A DNA stretch of 52,383 bases from Acetobacteraceae bacterium (GCA_003151425.1 PLXO01000163.1:15831-68213); one strand, 5' to 3'. Counted from the first letter of the stretch, positions 24,204-33,738 are shown. The notes: a model not told the origin generated them from the letters alone. Made by a program: numbers and translations.

Positions 24204-25178
24204 TCACATCGGCTTGGCGTTGCGGAGGTTGAGGCCGAGCGAGGTGAACAGGGCGCCGAACGTTTGGTGCTCGTCCAGCACGAATTGGGTGAATTCCGGT
24301 CCATCCAGCGGATCGACGGAAAAGCCGTTGCGGGCGAAGTCGGCACGCAGCGCGACGCTGGCCAGGGCCTCCCGCAAGCCGGCACGCAACAGGTCGACCG
24401 TCTCGTCCGGGGTGTCCGCCGGCACTGCCAGCCCGCGCCACCACGCGGTGGTCACATCCCAGCCCTGGTCGCGGAAAGTCGGGGTCGCCGGCAGCGCGCG
24501 CGTGCGTCCGCTGACCGCGAGGGCGCGTAGCGTGCCGCCGTTCAGCGAGGGTGCGACATCGTCCAGCCCGGCCACGACGAAATCGAGCTGGCCCTGCGAC
24601 AGCGCCTCGACCAGCTCCGCGCCGCTGTAATAGCTGGACACCACATGCGGCTTGATCGCGGCCCGGAACAAGAACAGCGCCTGCGCCAGAGCGGGCGGCC
24701 ACCAGCCGACCAGGGTGCCGGTCGTCAGCGTCTCCGGCGATGCACGCAGCGCCGCGACAAGGTCGGCCAGACTTCGCCGCGGGCTGTCGGCGCGCACCAG
24801 CAGCACACTGGGCAGCGAGGTCACCTGGCCGATGAAGGTGAAATCGGCCGGCATCGCCACGCTGCTGCGGTTGAGCCAGGGCTGGGTGGTCAGCGACGAG
24901 CTGACCATGGTCAGCGTGTAGCCGTCGGGCGCGGCTTCGGAGCCCAGCAGATGACCGGTGATGCCCCCCGCCCCCTGCATGAATTGCAGCGCGAGCCGCT
25001 GACCGAGCGCGCGCTCCAGGTGCGGCTGCAGCAGGCGCGCGTTGATGCCCAGGCTGCTGCCCGGCGTGAACGGCACGATCAATGCGAGCGCGTGGGACGG
25101 GAAGGCCGGCCGCGCGGTCGCGCGACGTATGCCGAAACACGTTGCACAGGCACCAGCAAGTACTGCACGGCGTCGCAT
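24204..25178 (-). CDS. tripartite tricarboxylate transporter substrate-binding protein (Bug/TctC family)
   Basis: 324-residue periplasmic solute-binding protein. A signal peptide with an Arg-rich start (MRRRAVLAGACAT) ends near RATARPA, and the mature protein opens with the family motif LALIVPFTPGSSLGINARLL followed by LQFMQGAGGITGHLLGSEAAPDGYTL. Bug proteins bind carboxylates, amides or similar small organics for TTT transporters, but most lack adjacent TctA/TctB genes, as here. The ATG at 25178 is chosen over GTG at 25187 because GGAAGG is then 8 bases upstream. Convergent with the Rieske gene, 29 bases apart. Confidence 0.9.
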   Translation of the reverse strand: MRRRAVLAGACATCFGIRRATARPAFPSHALALIVPFTPGSSLGINARLLQPHLERALGQRLALQFMQGAGGITGHLLGSEAAPDGYTLTMVSSSLTTQPWLNRSSVAMPADFTFIGQVTSLPSVLLVRADSPRRSLADLVAALRASPETLTTGTLVGWWPPALAQALFLFRAAIKPHVVSSYYSGAELVEALSQGQLDFVVAGLDDVAPSLNGGTLRALAVSGRTRALPATPTFRDQGWDVTTAWWRGLAVPADTPDETVDLLRAGLREALASVALRADFARNGFSVDPLDGPEFTQFVLDEHQTFGALFTSLGLNLRNAKPM

Positions 25179-25558
25179 GCTGGCCACCTTCCAAGCCCGT
25201 TCCGGCTTCGCTCAACCGGCGCGCGCGGCGCCCGGTCGCAGGCATATGTCGCTCACGGTGGTAAACAAAACGCTGACGCCGGATGTGCCGCGGAACTGGC
25301 GGGAGGTTCGCCTGCGGGCGGTGTCGGCGCGGGGACGATCCAGGATCGCGGCGCTGCCTTGAAACCGCCAGGGCCAGCGTCCACTTGAGGCTGCGCGGCC
25401 AATGCCTCTGAGCCTTCGGCTGCGGCGGGCGGCGGAATGGCCGGACGCGGACCTCTAAGACGCAGGATGCCCGGACTCAGAGCCGCCGGACACTTGCCAG
25501 CGCCTCCGCGGCGGGCTTCACTGCGGCGCACAATTCAGCCCGCAGGACGCACGCCTCG
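25179..25558. other. 380-base gap between divergent genes
   Basis: Holds the start regions of the Bug gene (minus) and hyuA (plus). GC-rich, with no ORF that resembles a protein family and no clear -35/-10 pair on either strand; control of both genes must lie here. Confidence 0.4.
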
Positions 25559-27646
25559 ATGCCAGCTGCCCGTCTTGCCGTCGATATTGGCGGCACGTTC
25601 ACCGACCTCGCGCTGGAACACCCGGGTGGGCGCAGCACGATCAAGGTTCTGACCACGCAGGCCGCGCCCGAGCTTGGCGTTCTGGCCGGCGTGGGCGCGA
25701 TCCTGCAGGCGACCGGCCTTGCCGCGCGCGACATCGCGATCGTGATCCACGGCACGACGCTGGCGACCAACTTGGTGATCGAGCGCAAGGGGGCACGGAC
25801 CGCGCTGCTGACCACGCAAGGATTCCGCGATGTGCTGGCGATGGGCAATGAGAGCCGCTACGACCAATACGATCTGAACATCATGCTGCCGCAGCCGCTG
25901 GTACCACGGCATCTGCGTCTGCCGGTACCGGAACGGTTGGACAACGAGGGAAACGTGCTGATCCCGCTCGATGAGGCGGCGGTGCGCGCGCTGGTGCCGA
26001 AACTGCGCGCCGAAGGGGTCGAGAGCATTGCCGTCGGTTTCCTGCACGCGTTCGTCAACGCGGCGCATGAGCAGCGCGTGCGCCAGATCCTCGCCGAGGC
26101 TCTGCCGCGTGTGCCGGTGTCGCTATCCAGTGAGATTTCGCCGGAGATGCGCGAGTGGGAGCGGTTCTCCACGACCGTGGCGAACGCCTATGTGCAGCCG
26201 CTGATGGCGCGCTATCTGCGCCTGCTGGAGGACGGGCTGCGCGGCCTGGGCATCGGCGCGCCGATGTTCCTGATGCTGTCTGGTGGCGGGCTGACGACTA
26301 TCGACACGGCATGCCGGTTCCCGATCCGGCTGGTGGAGAGCGGGCCGGCGGGTGGCGCGATCTTCTCCGCCCATATCGCGCGGCAATGCGGGATCGAAAC
26401 GGTGCTGTCCTTTGACATGGGCGGTACGACCGCGAAGATCTGCCTGATCGACAACTATCGCCCGCAAACTTCGCGCAGCTTCGAGGTGGCGCGGGTCGGC
26501 CGGTTCAAGAAAGGCTCCGGTCTGCCGCTGCGGATTCCGGTGATCGAGATGGTGGAGATCGGCGCCGGTGGCGGCTCGATCGCGCATGTCGACGCGATGG
26601 GGCGGATCGCGGTGGGACCCGAAAGCGCGGGTGCCGATCCGGGTCCGGCATGCTACGGCCGCGGCGGCCGGGCGCCGGCGGTGACCGACGCCAATCTGAT
26701 GCTGGGCCGGTATGATCCCGCGCGGTTCGCCGGCGGCACGATGAAGCTGGACGCAGCGGCGGCGCGTGATGCGCTGGCGGCGCACGTGGGCGGACCATTG
26801 GCGCTGGGGCCGGAGATGGCGGCGCTCGGCGTGATCGAGATAGTGGACGAGAATATGGCGAACGCCGCGCGCGTGCACGCCATCGAGTCCGGCAAGACGT
26901 ACGAGGGTCGCACGCTGATCGCTTTCGGCGGCGCCGGGCCTGTGCATGCCTGCCGCGTGGCGGAGAAGGTGGGGATCAGGCGCGTACTGGTGCCCTCCGG
27001 CGCCGGCGTCGGCAGTGCGATCGGCTTCCTGCGCGCGCCGGTAGGCTACGAGGTCGTTCGCAGCCTGTATCAGCGGTTTTCGAGCTTCGACGTGGCCGCG
27101 GTGAACGCGCTGCTGACTTCGATGCGCGTCGCGGCGGTGGCGGTGGTGGAGCAGGGCAGCTTCGGCGCGAAGCTGACCGAGAGCCGCATCGCCTATATGC
27201 GTTATGTCGGCCAGGGGCATGAAATCCCGGTGCCACTGCCGGTGCGCACGCTGACGCACGACGATGTGGCAATGATCCGGGCAGCATACGATACCGAATA
27301 CACGCGATTTTACGATCGCCCGGTGCCGGGATCGGATGTCGAGATCATGAGCTATGCCGTGCTGGTGGCGAGCGTGGTCGAGGACGCCGACGCGGCGCCG
27401 GCCCCCGGTGCGGCGGACGCCTTTGCTCCCGAGGTTGCGCCGGCCCGCCACCAGTCGGTGCGCGACACGCTGACCGGCGAGGTCGCCGAGTGGGCGGTGT
27501 TCGATCGTTCCACGTTGCGTCCGGGCACGCGGGTCGTGGGCCCGGCGATCGTCGCCGAGGATGAGACCTCGACGCTGGTCGGACCGGGATGGAACGCGAC
27601 GGTGAACGGCCTGGGGTATATCGAACTGACGCGGGAGACGGCGTGA
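25559..27646 (+). CDS. hyuA: hydantoinase/oxoprolinase subunit A (HyuA-like), set 1
   Basis: 695-residue ATP-dependent amidohydrolase subunit of the hydantoinase/5-oxoprolinase family, which opens cyclic amides with HyuB. It has the two actin-like phosphate motifs RLAVDIGGTFTDLALEHP near the N-terminus and VLSFDMGGTTAKICLIDNY near residue 290, the IVIHGTTLATNLVIERKGA block, ESGPAGGAIFSAHIA, and GAGGGSIAHVDAMG. Length and motif order are normal. HyuB follows but 215 bases away, with a family A hairpin between them, unlike set 2 where the genes overlap. Substrate (hydantoin, 5-oxoproline, lactam, acetone/acetophenone) cannot be chosen from sequence alone. Confidence 0.93.
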   Translation: MPAARLAVDIGGTFTDLALEHPGGRSTIKVLTTQAAPELGVLAGVGAILQATGLAARDIAIVIHGTTLATNLVIERKGARTALLTTQGFRDVLAMGNESRYDQYDLNIMLPQPLVPRHLRLPVPERLDNEGNVLIPLDEAAVRALVPKLRAEGVESIAVGFLHAFVNAAHEQRVRQILAEALPRVPVSLSSEISPEMREWERFSTTVANAYVQPLMARYLRLLEDGLRGLGIGAPMFLMLSGGGLTTIDTACRFPIRLVESGPAGGAIFSAHIARQCGIETVLSFDMGGTTAKICLIDNYRPQTSRSFEVARVGRFKKGSGLPLRIPVIEMVEIGAGGGSIAHVDAMGRIAVGPESAGADPGPACYGRGGRAPAVTDANLMLGRYDPARFAGGTMKLDAAAARDALAAHVGGPLALGPEMAALGVIEIVDENMANAARVHAIESGKTYEGRTLIAFGGAGPVHACRVAEKVGIRRVLVPSGAGVGSAIGFLRAPVGYEVVRSLYQRFSSFDVAAVNALLTSMRVAAVAVVEQGSFGAKLTESRIAYMRYVGQGHEIPVPLPVRTLTHDDVAMIRAAYDTEYTRFYDRPVPGSDVEIMSYAVLVASVVEDADAAPAPGAADAFAPEVAPARHQSVRDTLTGEVAEWAVFDRSTLRPGTRVVGPAIVAEDETSTLVGPGWNATVNGLGYIELTRETA

Positions 27647-27700
27647 CAAGAAGAAGCAGAGACGCCGCAACATGAGAGGCAGAGGTGCCGCTACTACTTA

Positions 27701-27818
27701 CTACTCCCCCTCCCCTTGAGGGAGGGGGCTGGGGGGAGGGGTCGGCGCGGTACGAACTTTCCATACCACCTGGCACCAACCCCTCCCCCAACCCCCTCCC
27801 TCAAGGGGAGGGGGAGTA
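27701..27818. repeat. family A inverted repeat between hyuA and hyuB
   Basis: Arms 27702-27742 and 27776-27818 are near-perfect reverse complements built around CCCTCCCCTTGAGGGAGGG, loop ending TGGCACCAACCCC. It sits in the only sizeable gap of this operon and could give a stable mRNA hairpin between the two cistrons. Confidence 0.9.
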
Positions 27819-27861
27819 TCACATATTAAATCGCAAGCCCCCCACGCGGAGAGCGCCTGAC

Positions 27862-29589
27862 ATGTCCAAGGAAACCGGCGCCCTCGCGCAGATCCACCGC
27901 CAGATCATGTGGAACCGCCTGATCGCGGTGGTCGAGGAGCAGGCGCAGACCATGATCCGCACCGCCTTCTCCACCACGGTGCGCGAGGCCGGCGACTTGT
28001 CCGCCGGCATCTTCGACCTGCATGGCCGCATGATGGCCCAGGCGGTCACCGGCACCCCCGGCCACGTCAATTCCATGGCGGAAAGCGTCGGGCATTTCCT
28101 GCGCAAGTTCCCCGCCGAGACGATGCGCGAGGGCGATCACTACATCACCAACGATCCCTGGCTCGGCACCGGCCATCTGCACGACCTGACGGTGACCACC
28201 CCCGCCTTCCATCGCGGCCGCGTCATCGGGCTATTCGCCAACACCGCGCATGTGATCGACATCGGCGGCCTGGGCATGGGCCCTGAGGGCCGGTCGGTGT
28301 TCGAGGAAGGCATGTACATCCCGATCATCAAGTGCTTTGACCAGGGCGTGGCCAACGAAACGTTCTTCGACTTCATCCGCGCCGGGTCGCGCCTGCCGGT
28401 GGAACTGGAAGGCGACATCTATTCGCTGTGTGCCTGCAACGATGCCGGGGTGCGGCGGCTGCAGGAAATGATGGACGAGTTCGACATGGACGGGTTGGAC
28501 GCACTCGCCGGCTTCATCTTCGAGAGCTCGCGCGCCGCCACCATCGCCGAGATCGCCCGGCTGCCGAAGGGATTGTTCCGTAACGAGATCAGCTCCGACG
28601 GCTACGAGGAACCGGTCACCCTGCACGCCGCGATGACCATCCTGTCGGACGGGATCGAGGTGGATTTCGCCGGCACCTCCGGCCTGTCCTCGCGCGGCAT
28701 CAACGTGCCGCCGGCCTATTGCCGCGCCTATTCCTGCTTCGGAATAAAATGCGTCGTGGCACCCGAGGTGCCGAACAACTGGGCCAGCCTGGCGCCGTTC
28801 CGCATGCTGATCCCCGAAGGCTGCATCCTGAACGCGCCGCGCCCGTATCCCGTGTCGGTGCGCCACGTGATCGGCCACCTGCTGCCCGACCTGATGATGG
28901 GCTGCCTGCATCAGGCGGTGCCGTCGCGCGTCACCGCCGAGGGTGCGTCGGCGCTGTGGAACCCGCCCTTGCGCGGCGGCGGCTCGGTCTCCGGTCAGGC
29001 GCGCGGCAACCGCAAGGTTGTGGCGGATTTCGAGATCATCACCTTCAACTCCGGCGGCACTGGTGCGCGGCCGACGTCGGATGGACTGGACGCGACGGCA
29101 TTCCCTTCGGGCGTGCGCACCATGCCGGTGGAGGCGACCGAGAACGTTGCCCCTGTGGTGTTCTGGACCAAGCAGCTCAAGCCCGATTCCGGCGGCGCCG
29201 GCCGCACCCGCGGCGGCGTCGGCCAGGTGATGGAGATCGGCACCAAGGGCGAGCTGGAATTCGCCGTCAACGCAACATTCGATCGTGTGGCCAACGCACC
29301 GAAAGGCCGCGAGGGCGGCAAGGATGGCGCCGCCGGCATGGTGCACCTGAAGTCCGGCGCGAAGCTGCGCACGAAGGGCTTCCAGATCATTCCGGATGGC
29401 GAGCGCCTGGTGCTGGAACTGCCGGGTGGCGCCGGCATGGGTGATCCGACCGAACGCGATCCGTCCCTGGTGGCGCGCGACGTGCGCGACGGCTTGGTCT
29501 CGGCCGAAGTGGCGCGCGGGGTCTACAAGGTCTCGGTCGACGCGGATGGCGGGTTGGATGCGGCCGGCACCGCGACGCTGCGCGGCTGA
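27862..29589 (+). CDS. hyuB: hydantoinase/oxoprolinase subunit B (HyuB-like), set 1
   Basis: 575-residue partner of HyuA. Family signatures are LAQIHRQIMWNRLIAVVEEQ, MIRTAFSTTVREAGDLSAGI, FDLHGRMMAQAVTGTPGHVN, ITNDPWLGTGHLHDLTVTTP, HVIDIGGLGMGPE and the glycine-rich C-terminus RLVLELPGGAGMGDPTERDP. Acts in the cytoplasm as a heteromer with HyuA. The start ATG at 27862 has GGAGAG upstream. Only moderately similar to the second HyuB at 33739-35403, for example in the middle domain, so the two sets likely have different substrates. Confidence 0.93.
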   Translation: MSKETGALAQIHRQIMWNRLIAVVEEQAQTMIRTAFSTTVREAGDLSAGIFDLHGRMMAQAVTGTPGHVNSMAESVGHFLRKFPAETMREGDHYITNDPWLGTGHLHDLTVTTPAFHRGRVIGLFANTAHVIDIGGLGMGPEGRSVFEEGMYIPIIKCFDQGVANETFFDFIRAGSRLPVELEGDIYSLCACNDAGVRRLQEMMDEFDMDGLDALAGFIFESSRAATIAEIARLPKGLFRNEISSDGYEEPVTLHAAMTILSDGIEVDFAGTSGLSSRGINVPPAYCRAYSCFGIKCVVAPEVPNNWASLAPFRMLIPEGCILNAPRPYPVSVRHVIGHLLPDLMMGCLHQAVPSRVTAEGASALWNPPLRGGGSVSGQARGNRKVVADFEIITFNSGGTGARPTSDGLDATAFPSGVRTMPVEATENVAPVVFWTKQLKPDSGGAGRTRGGVGQVMEIGTKGELEFAVNATFDRVANAPKGREGGKDGAAGMVHLKSGAKLRTKGFQIIPDGERLVLELPGGAGMGDPTERDPSLVARDVRDGLVSAEVARGVYKVSVDADGGLDAAGTATLRG

Positions 29590-29632
29590 CGCTCACGGCC
29601 ACGCAGCGTCTTGCCGCAGCCCACCCCAAGTA

Positions 29633-29742
29633 AGATCCACCGCGGAGCACACGGAGAAGGCAGGCGATGCCAGCGCGACGCGCGAACCGCCATTTTCTTC
29701 CTCCGCGATCTCCGCGATCTCCGCGTGCTCCGCGGTGGATCT
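29633..29742. repeat. family B inverted repeat
   Basis: AGATCCACCGCGGAGCACAC (29633-29652) is matched in reverse complement by GCGTGCTCCGCGGTGGATCT (29723-29742). The right arm is preceded by tandem CTCCGCGATCTCCGCGAT. Similar design to the element at 9317-9428 but with CG in place of AT steps. Confidence 0.88.
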
Positions 29743-29790
29743 TTCTCCTTGCGAACGAGCTGGAACCGATCCAAGACGCGCCCCCCAACC

Positions 29791-30177
29791 TCACCCCACC
29801 AGCACCGGCAGCAGGAAGATCGCCAGATTGCACACGAACGCCAGCGTCCAGATGATCGAGCGCAATGTCGGCCGGTCGCCCAAATAGCAGACGGCATATG
29901 CGATCCGCGCGCCCAGGAACGCCAGCGCCAGTCCATCGATCATGTGTTGCGGCACCCCACGCATCTCCGCCAGCAGCACCGCGGCGGCGAACAGCGGGAA
30001 CGCCTCCAACCCGTTCTGGTGCGCCCCCAGTGCGCGGGCGCGTGGCCCTTTGATGTAGAACCCAGGATCGCGCGGATACGCATTATCGAACTCGCGTCTC
30101 CCCGAGACTTTCGCGGGCGTCACGACCAAAAGCGTCAGCAGCACCATGCCCAGCAGGCACAGTTCGGCAATCGTCAT
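29791..30177 (-). CDS. MAPEG family membrane protein
   Basis: 128-residue integral membrane protein with four predicted helices: ELCLLGMVLLTLLVVTPAKV, the region after RALGAHQNGLEAFPLFAAAV, MIDGLALAFLGARIAYAVC, and RSIIWTLAFVCNLAIFLLPV. The GAHQNGLEAFPLF motif is the MAPEG signature (eicosanoid and glutathione metabolism family). Bacterial members are mostly of unknown activity. GGGAG precedes the ATG. It is divergent from the aminoacylase gene with 67 bases between starts. Confidence 0.9.
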   Translation of the reverse strand: MTIAELCLLGMVLLTLLVVTPAKVSGRREFDNAYPRDPGFYIKGPRARALGAHQNGLEAFPLFAAAVLLAEMRGVPQHMIDGLALAFLGARIAYAVCYLGDRPTLRSIIWTLAFVCNLAIFLLPVLVG

Positions 30178-30244
30178 GGCGGAGTCTCCCGATCGGGTCT
30201 ATCCCTCACTCTACCCGATGTTCCACTGCGACAAGAGATCCCCT

Positions 30245-31723
30245 ATGGCGCTGCGATGCGATCTGATCATCCGTAACGCGACGGTGTTCGACGGTACCGG
30301 CGCGCCGCGCTTCAAGGCCGATATCGGCGCCAAGGGCGACCGCATCGTCGCGGTCGGCGATCTGGGTGCAGCGAGTGCCGAGCGCGAGGTGATGGCGACC
30401 GACAAGGCGCTCGCCCCCGGCTTTATCGATGCCCACACGCACGACGACCGCGCCGTGCTGTGCGGCCCGTCCTGCATGCTGTGCAAGATGTCGCAGGGTG
30501 TCACCACGGTAGTGGTCGGCAATTGCGGCATCAGCCTGTCGCCGGTGCGGATGAAGACCCGGCCGGTGCCGCCGCTCGACCTGGTCGGCGACACGGAAGA
30601 CTACGTGTTCGACAGTTTTGCGAGCTACGCCGATCGGCTGGCGCGCGACCCCTCGCCGGTGAACACCTACGCGCTGATCGGCCACATGTCGCTGCGCGTC
30701 GAGGCGATGGCCGGCGACACGCAACGCGCCGCCACCGACAAGGAGGCCGCGCACATGCAGGCGCGACTGAGGGCGGCGCTGGCCGAGGGCGCCTCGGGTT
30801 TTTCCACCGGCCTGTATTATCCACCCAACATGATGGCGCCCACCGCAGAGGTGATCGCGGTCGCCGAGGCGCTGCGCGAGGCCGGCGGCATCTACGTCTC
30901 GCACATGCGCGACGAAGCGGACGACGTGCTGCAATCCATCGAGGAGACCTTGCGTATCGGCCGTGCGGTCAATGTTCCGGTGGTGATCAGCCACCACAAA
31001 TGCGCAATGCCGGAGAACTACGGTCGCTCGGTTGAGACGCTGCCGATGATCGAGGCGGCCGCGGCGCACCAGCGCGTCGATTTCGATGTCTATCCGTATC
31101 ATGCCGGCTCGACCGTGCTGATGCCGGACCGGCTGCGCAAGGATGTTCCCGTGCAGATCACCTGGTCGGTGCCGCATCCGGAGCTGGCGGGCCGCATGCT
31201 GTCCGACATCGCCAAAACGTGGGGCGTCGAAGAGCGCGCGGCGGCCGAGCAGCTCACCCCGGCCGGTGCGATCTACTTCCAGATGGAGGAGGCCGACGTG
31301 CGCCGCATCATGGCGCACCGCCTGTCGATGATCGGCAGCGACGGCCTGCCGCACGACGCCTATCCACATCCGCGGCTGTGGGGCACTTTTCCGCGCGTGC
31401 TCGGCCATTACGCCCGCGATCTGGGATTGTTCAGCCTGGAGACCGCCGTGCACAAAATGACCGGCCGCAGCGCGAGCGTGTTCGGCATGGTGGATCGCGG
31501 CGTGATCCGTCCCGGCGCCTTCGCCGACCTGGTGCTGTTCGATCCGGCGACGGTGCGCGACACAGCCACGTTCGACGCGCCAACCAACGTTGCCGATGGG
31601 ATCGAGGAAACCTGGGTGAACGGTCAGTCAGCCTATGTGCACGGAGCCGGCGCGACGGCAGCGCGGGCGGGACGGTTGGTCAGCCGCGCTGGTGCGGAAA
31701 CAAGCTCCCGCGCCGCGACATAA
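30245..31723 (+). CDS. N-acyl-D-amino-acid deacylase-like amidohydrolase
   Basis: 492-residue amidohydrolase-superfamily enzyme of the D-aminoacylase/dihydroorotase-like type, which removes N-acyl groups from amino acids or similar amides. Metal ligands: His64-x-His66 (GFIDAHTHDDRAVL), Cys94 (VVVGNCGISLSP, the metal-bridging cysteine typical of D-aminoacylases), the histidines of VPVVISHHKCAMP, and the Asp in MIGSDGLPHDAYPH. The C-terminal beta-sandwich segment GAFADLVLFDPATVRDTATF is also typical. It starts the plus-strand group with a LysE-type exporter and an MR/MLE enzyme, and lies between the two hyuA-hyuB sets; release of free amino acids after ring opening by HyuAB is a reasonable inference. 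Confidence 0.9.
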   Translation: MALRCDLIIRNATVFDGTGAPRFKADIGAKGDRIVAVGDLGAASAEREVMATDKALAPGFIDAHTHDDRAVLCGPSCMLCKMSQGVTTVVVGNCGISLSPVRMKTRPVPPLDLVGDTEDYVFDSFASYADRLARDPSPVNTYALIGHMSLRVEAMAGDTQRAATDKEAAHMQARLRAALAEGASGFSTGLYYPPNMMAPTAEVIAVAEALREAGGIYVSHMRDEADDVLQSIEETLRIGRAVNVPVVISHHKCAMPENYGRSVETLPMIEAAAAHQRVDFDVYPYHAGSTVLMPDRLRKDVPVQITWSVPHPELAGRMLSDIAKTWGVEERAAAEQLTPAGAIYFQMEEADVRRIMAHRLSMIGSDGLPHDAYPHPRLWGTFPRVLGHYARDLGLFSLETAVHKMTGRSASVFGMVDRGVIRPGAFADLVLFDPATVRDTATFDAPTNVADGIEETWVNGQSAYVHGAGATAARAGRLVSRAGAETSSRAAT

Positions 31724-31807
31724 AATTTCGTCCACCCTCGCGAATCACGACGCAGAATTGCGCTAAGCACGCATGTGCCAGAACGGCAGCTATGCTGTCC
31801 TATCTCC

Positions 31808-32407
31808 ATGGACAGCGTGCTGCTCTCGCTGGTCGGCTTCGCGGTGGTGATGTACGTCACGCCCGGGCCAAACAACGTAATGGTCGCTGCATCGGCGGCA
31901 AATCACGGCATCCGCGCGACCATGCCGCATATGTTCGGCATCGCGTGCGGGTTCTCCGGCATGCTGGTGGTGGTGTGTGGAGGGTTGGGCTCGGCGCTGC
32001 TCGGCCTGCCTTGGTTGCTGCCGGCGTTCCGCTGGGTCGGCGCGGCGTGGCTTATTGTGCTCGCCTGGAAGATCGCCACCTCGCCGCCGCCGGGCGAGGG
32101 CGGCCGTGGTCGCGTGCTCGGGTTTTTCGGTGCAATGGCGTTTCAATGGATCAACCCGAAGGCCTGGCTGATCGCTGTCGCCGCGGCCGGCGAGTATCTG
32201 TCGCTGCAGCAATCGTTGCTGCTCCAGCTTGCCCGCATCTTCCTGGTGTTCCTCGCCGTCGGCATGCCCTGCCTGATGGTTTGGGCGTTCATCGGCAGCG
32301 GTGCGCGACGGCTGCTGCGCTCGCCGGCGCGCGTGCGCGTCTTCAACGTCGCGATGGGGATGCTGTTGATAGTGTCGGTACTGCCCGTGCTGTTCGAAGA
32401 CTGGTAG
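31808..32407 (+). CDS. LysE/RhtB-family amino-acid exporter
   Basis: 199-residue integral membrane protein with about six helices. The signature AVVMYVTPGPNNVMVAASAA near the N-terminus, then HGIRATMPHMFGIACGFSGM and FQWINPKAWLIAVAAAGEYL, identify the LysE/RhtB translocator family that exports amino acids or derivatives. The ATG at 31808 begins directly at the first helix; an earlier in-frame ATG at 31775 would add 11 polar residues. It stands 84 bases after the aminoacylase gene and 30 before the MR/MLE gene and may relieve amino-acid overload from the neighbouring hydrolases. Confidence 0.92.
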   Translation: MDSVLLSLVGFAVVMYVTPGPNNVMVAASAANHGIRATMPHMFGIACGFSGMLVVVCGGLGSALLGLPWLLPAFRWVGAAWLIVLAWKIATSPPPGEGGRGRVLGFFGAMAFQWINPKAWLIAVAAAGEYLSLQQSLLLQLARIFLVFLAVGMPCLMVWAFIGSGARRLLRSPARVRVFNVAMGMLLIVSVLPVLFEDW

Positions 32408-32437
32408 ACTGCCCGGAACCCGCAGGAGGGCAGCCGC

Positions 32438-33544
32438 ATGAAAATCACCAGCATCGAGGCGTTCCAGGTGCAATGGACGCCAAACGACAAGCCGAGCCAG
32501 CGCAGCGCCTTCGTCCGCGTGCACACCGATGACGGTGTCAGTGGCCTGGGCGAGGCCTCGCCGATGCAGGGCGGCCTCGCCTCGCTCAGCATGATCAAGC
32601 ATAACCTGGCGCCGCGGCTGATCGGCGCGGATCCGCTGGATCACGCGGTGCTGCTGGATACGCTGCTGCACGATTTCGTGAAACTGGGGCCGGAGGGTGC
32701 ACTGACCGGCGCACTTGCGGCGCTCGACATCGCGCTGTGGGACATCAAGGGCAAGGCGCTCGGCCAGCCGATCTACAAGCTGCTGGGCGGGGCCTGGCGG
32801 ACGGCAATCCCGTTCTATGCCTCGATCGGCGGCAACGGCGACCGCACGTTGGATGAGGTGTTGCGCGTGGTGGAAACCCGGCTGAAGGACGCGCCATCGG
32901 CGATCAAGATCCGCTTCGACAACAATCGCACGCGGCTGGACAGCGACATCCCAGGCGATATCGCCAAGGCGCGTGCGGTGCGCAAGCTGGTGGGCGATGC
33001 GTTCCCGCTCGCCTTCGACGCCAACAACGGCTTCACCACCGGCGGCGCGATCCGGGTGGGGCGGGCCCTGGAGGACCTCGGCTACTGGTGGTTCGAGGAG
33101 CCGGTGCAGCACTACCACGTCAAGCAGATGGGCGAGGTGGCGAGCGCGCTGGAGATCACCGTCTCGGCCGGGGAACAAACTTATACCCTTGCGGCGCTCG
33201 CCGACCTGATTGAGGCCGGCGTGCCGATGATCCAGCCGGACATCGTCAAGATGGGCGGCATCACGGGCTTGCAGCGCTGCGCGGCGTTGGCGCACGCGCA
33301 TGGGGTGGAACTGGTGCCGCACCAGACGCAACCGACGATCGGCCACACCGCGAACCTGCATATGGTGGCCTGTCAGTTGCACGCGACCAAACCCGCGGAG
33401 TGGAACGATCCGTCAACCCGCACGCACGCGGTTTTCGAGAACCCGCCGAAGCCGGTTGGCGGGATGTTTCATTTGCCCGACGGGGTGGGGTTGGGGTTGG
33501 TGGTGAACGAGGCGGAGCTTGCCAAACGGCGAGTGGAGATTTGA
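32438..33544 (+). CDS. mandelate racemase/muconate lactonizing enzyme family protein
   Basis: 368-residue enolase-superfamily enzyme. The capping domain opens with MKITSIEAFQVQWTP, and the barrel carries K-x-R in AIKIRFDNNRT, the metal ligands in FPLAFDANNGF (Asp), YWWFEEPV (Glu) and VSAGEQ (Glu), and a base-side His in ELVPHQTQPTIGH. The pattern is closest to MR-type dehydratases and racemases; the substrate may be an acid sugar or hydroxy acid. GGAGG precedes the ATG. Last gene of the plus-strand group, converging with hyuB of set 2. Confidence 0.92.
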   Translation: MKITSIEAFQVQWTPNDKPSQRSAFVRVHTDDGVSGLGEASPMQGGLASLSMIKHNLAPRLIGADPLDHAVLLDTLLHDFVKLGPEGALTGALAALDIALWDIKGKALGQPIYKLLGGAWRTAIPFYASIGGNGDRTLDEVLRVVETRLKDAPSAIKIRFDNNRTRLDSDIPGDIAKARAVRKLVGDAFPLAFDANNGFTTGGAIRVGRALEDLGYWWFEEPVQHYHVKQMGEVASALEITVSAGEQTYTLAALADLIEAGVPMIQPDIVKMGGITGLQRCAALAHAHGVELVPHQTQPTIGHTANLHMVACQLHATKPAEWNDPSTRTHAVFENPPKPVGGMFHLPDGVGLGLVVNEAELAKRRVEI

Positions 33545-33606
33545 TCCGATCCTGTCCCGGTCCGAGTCAACGACGCTATCCTGTGCGTTAACGACGCCAC
33601 TCTTTC

Positions 33607-33642
33607 CGTCATGGCCGGGCTTGTCCCGGCCATCCGTCGCGG
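33607..33642. repeat. family C interspersed repeat
   Basis: CGTCATGGCCGGGCTTGTCC followed by CGGCCATCCGTCGCGG: the reverse orientation of the family C element, in the 194-base spacer between the convergent MR/MLE and hyuB genes, where no gene is visible. Confidence 0.75.
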
Positions 33643-33738
33643 CATCATGCTTGCAAGGATGGCCGGCACAAAGCCTTTCCCCAGGCGCCGGACCCGGGGG
33701 GCAGGTCATGACGACTTTGGAACCGACACGCACAGCAC

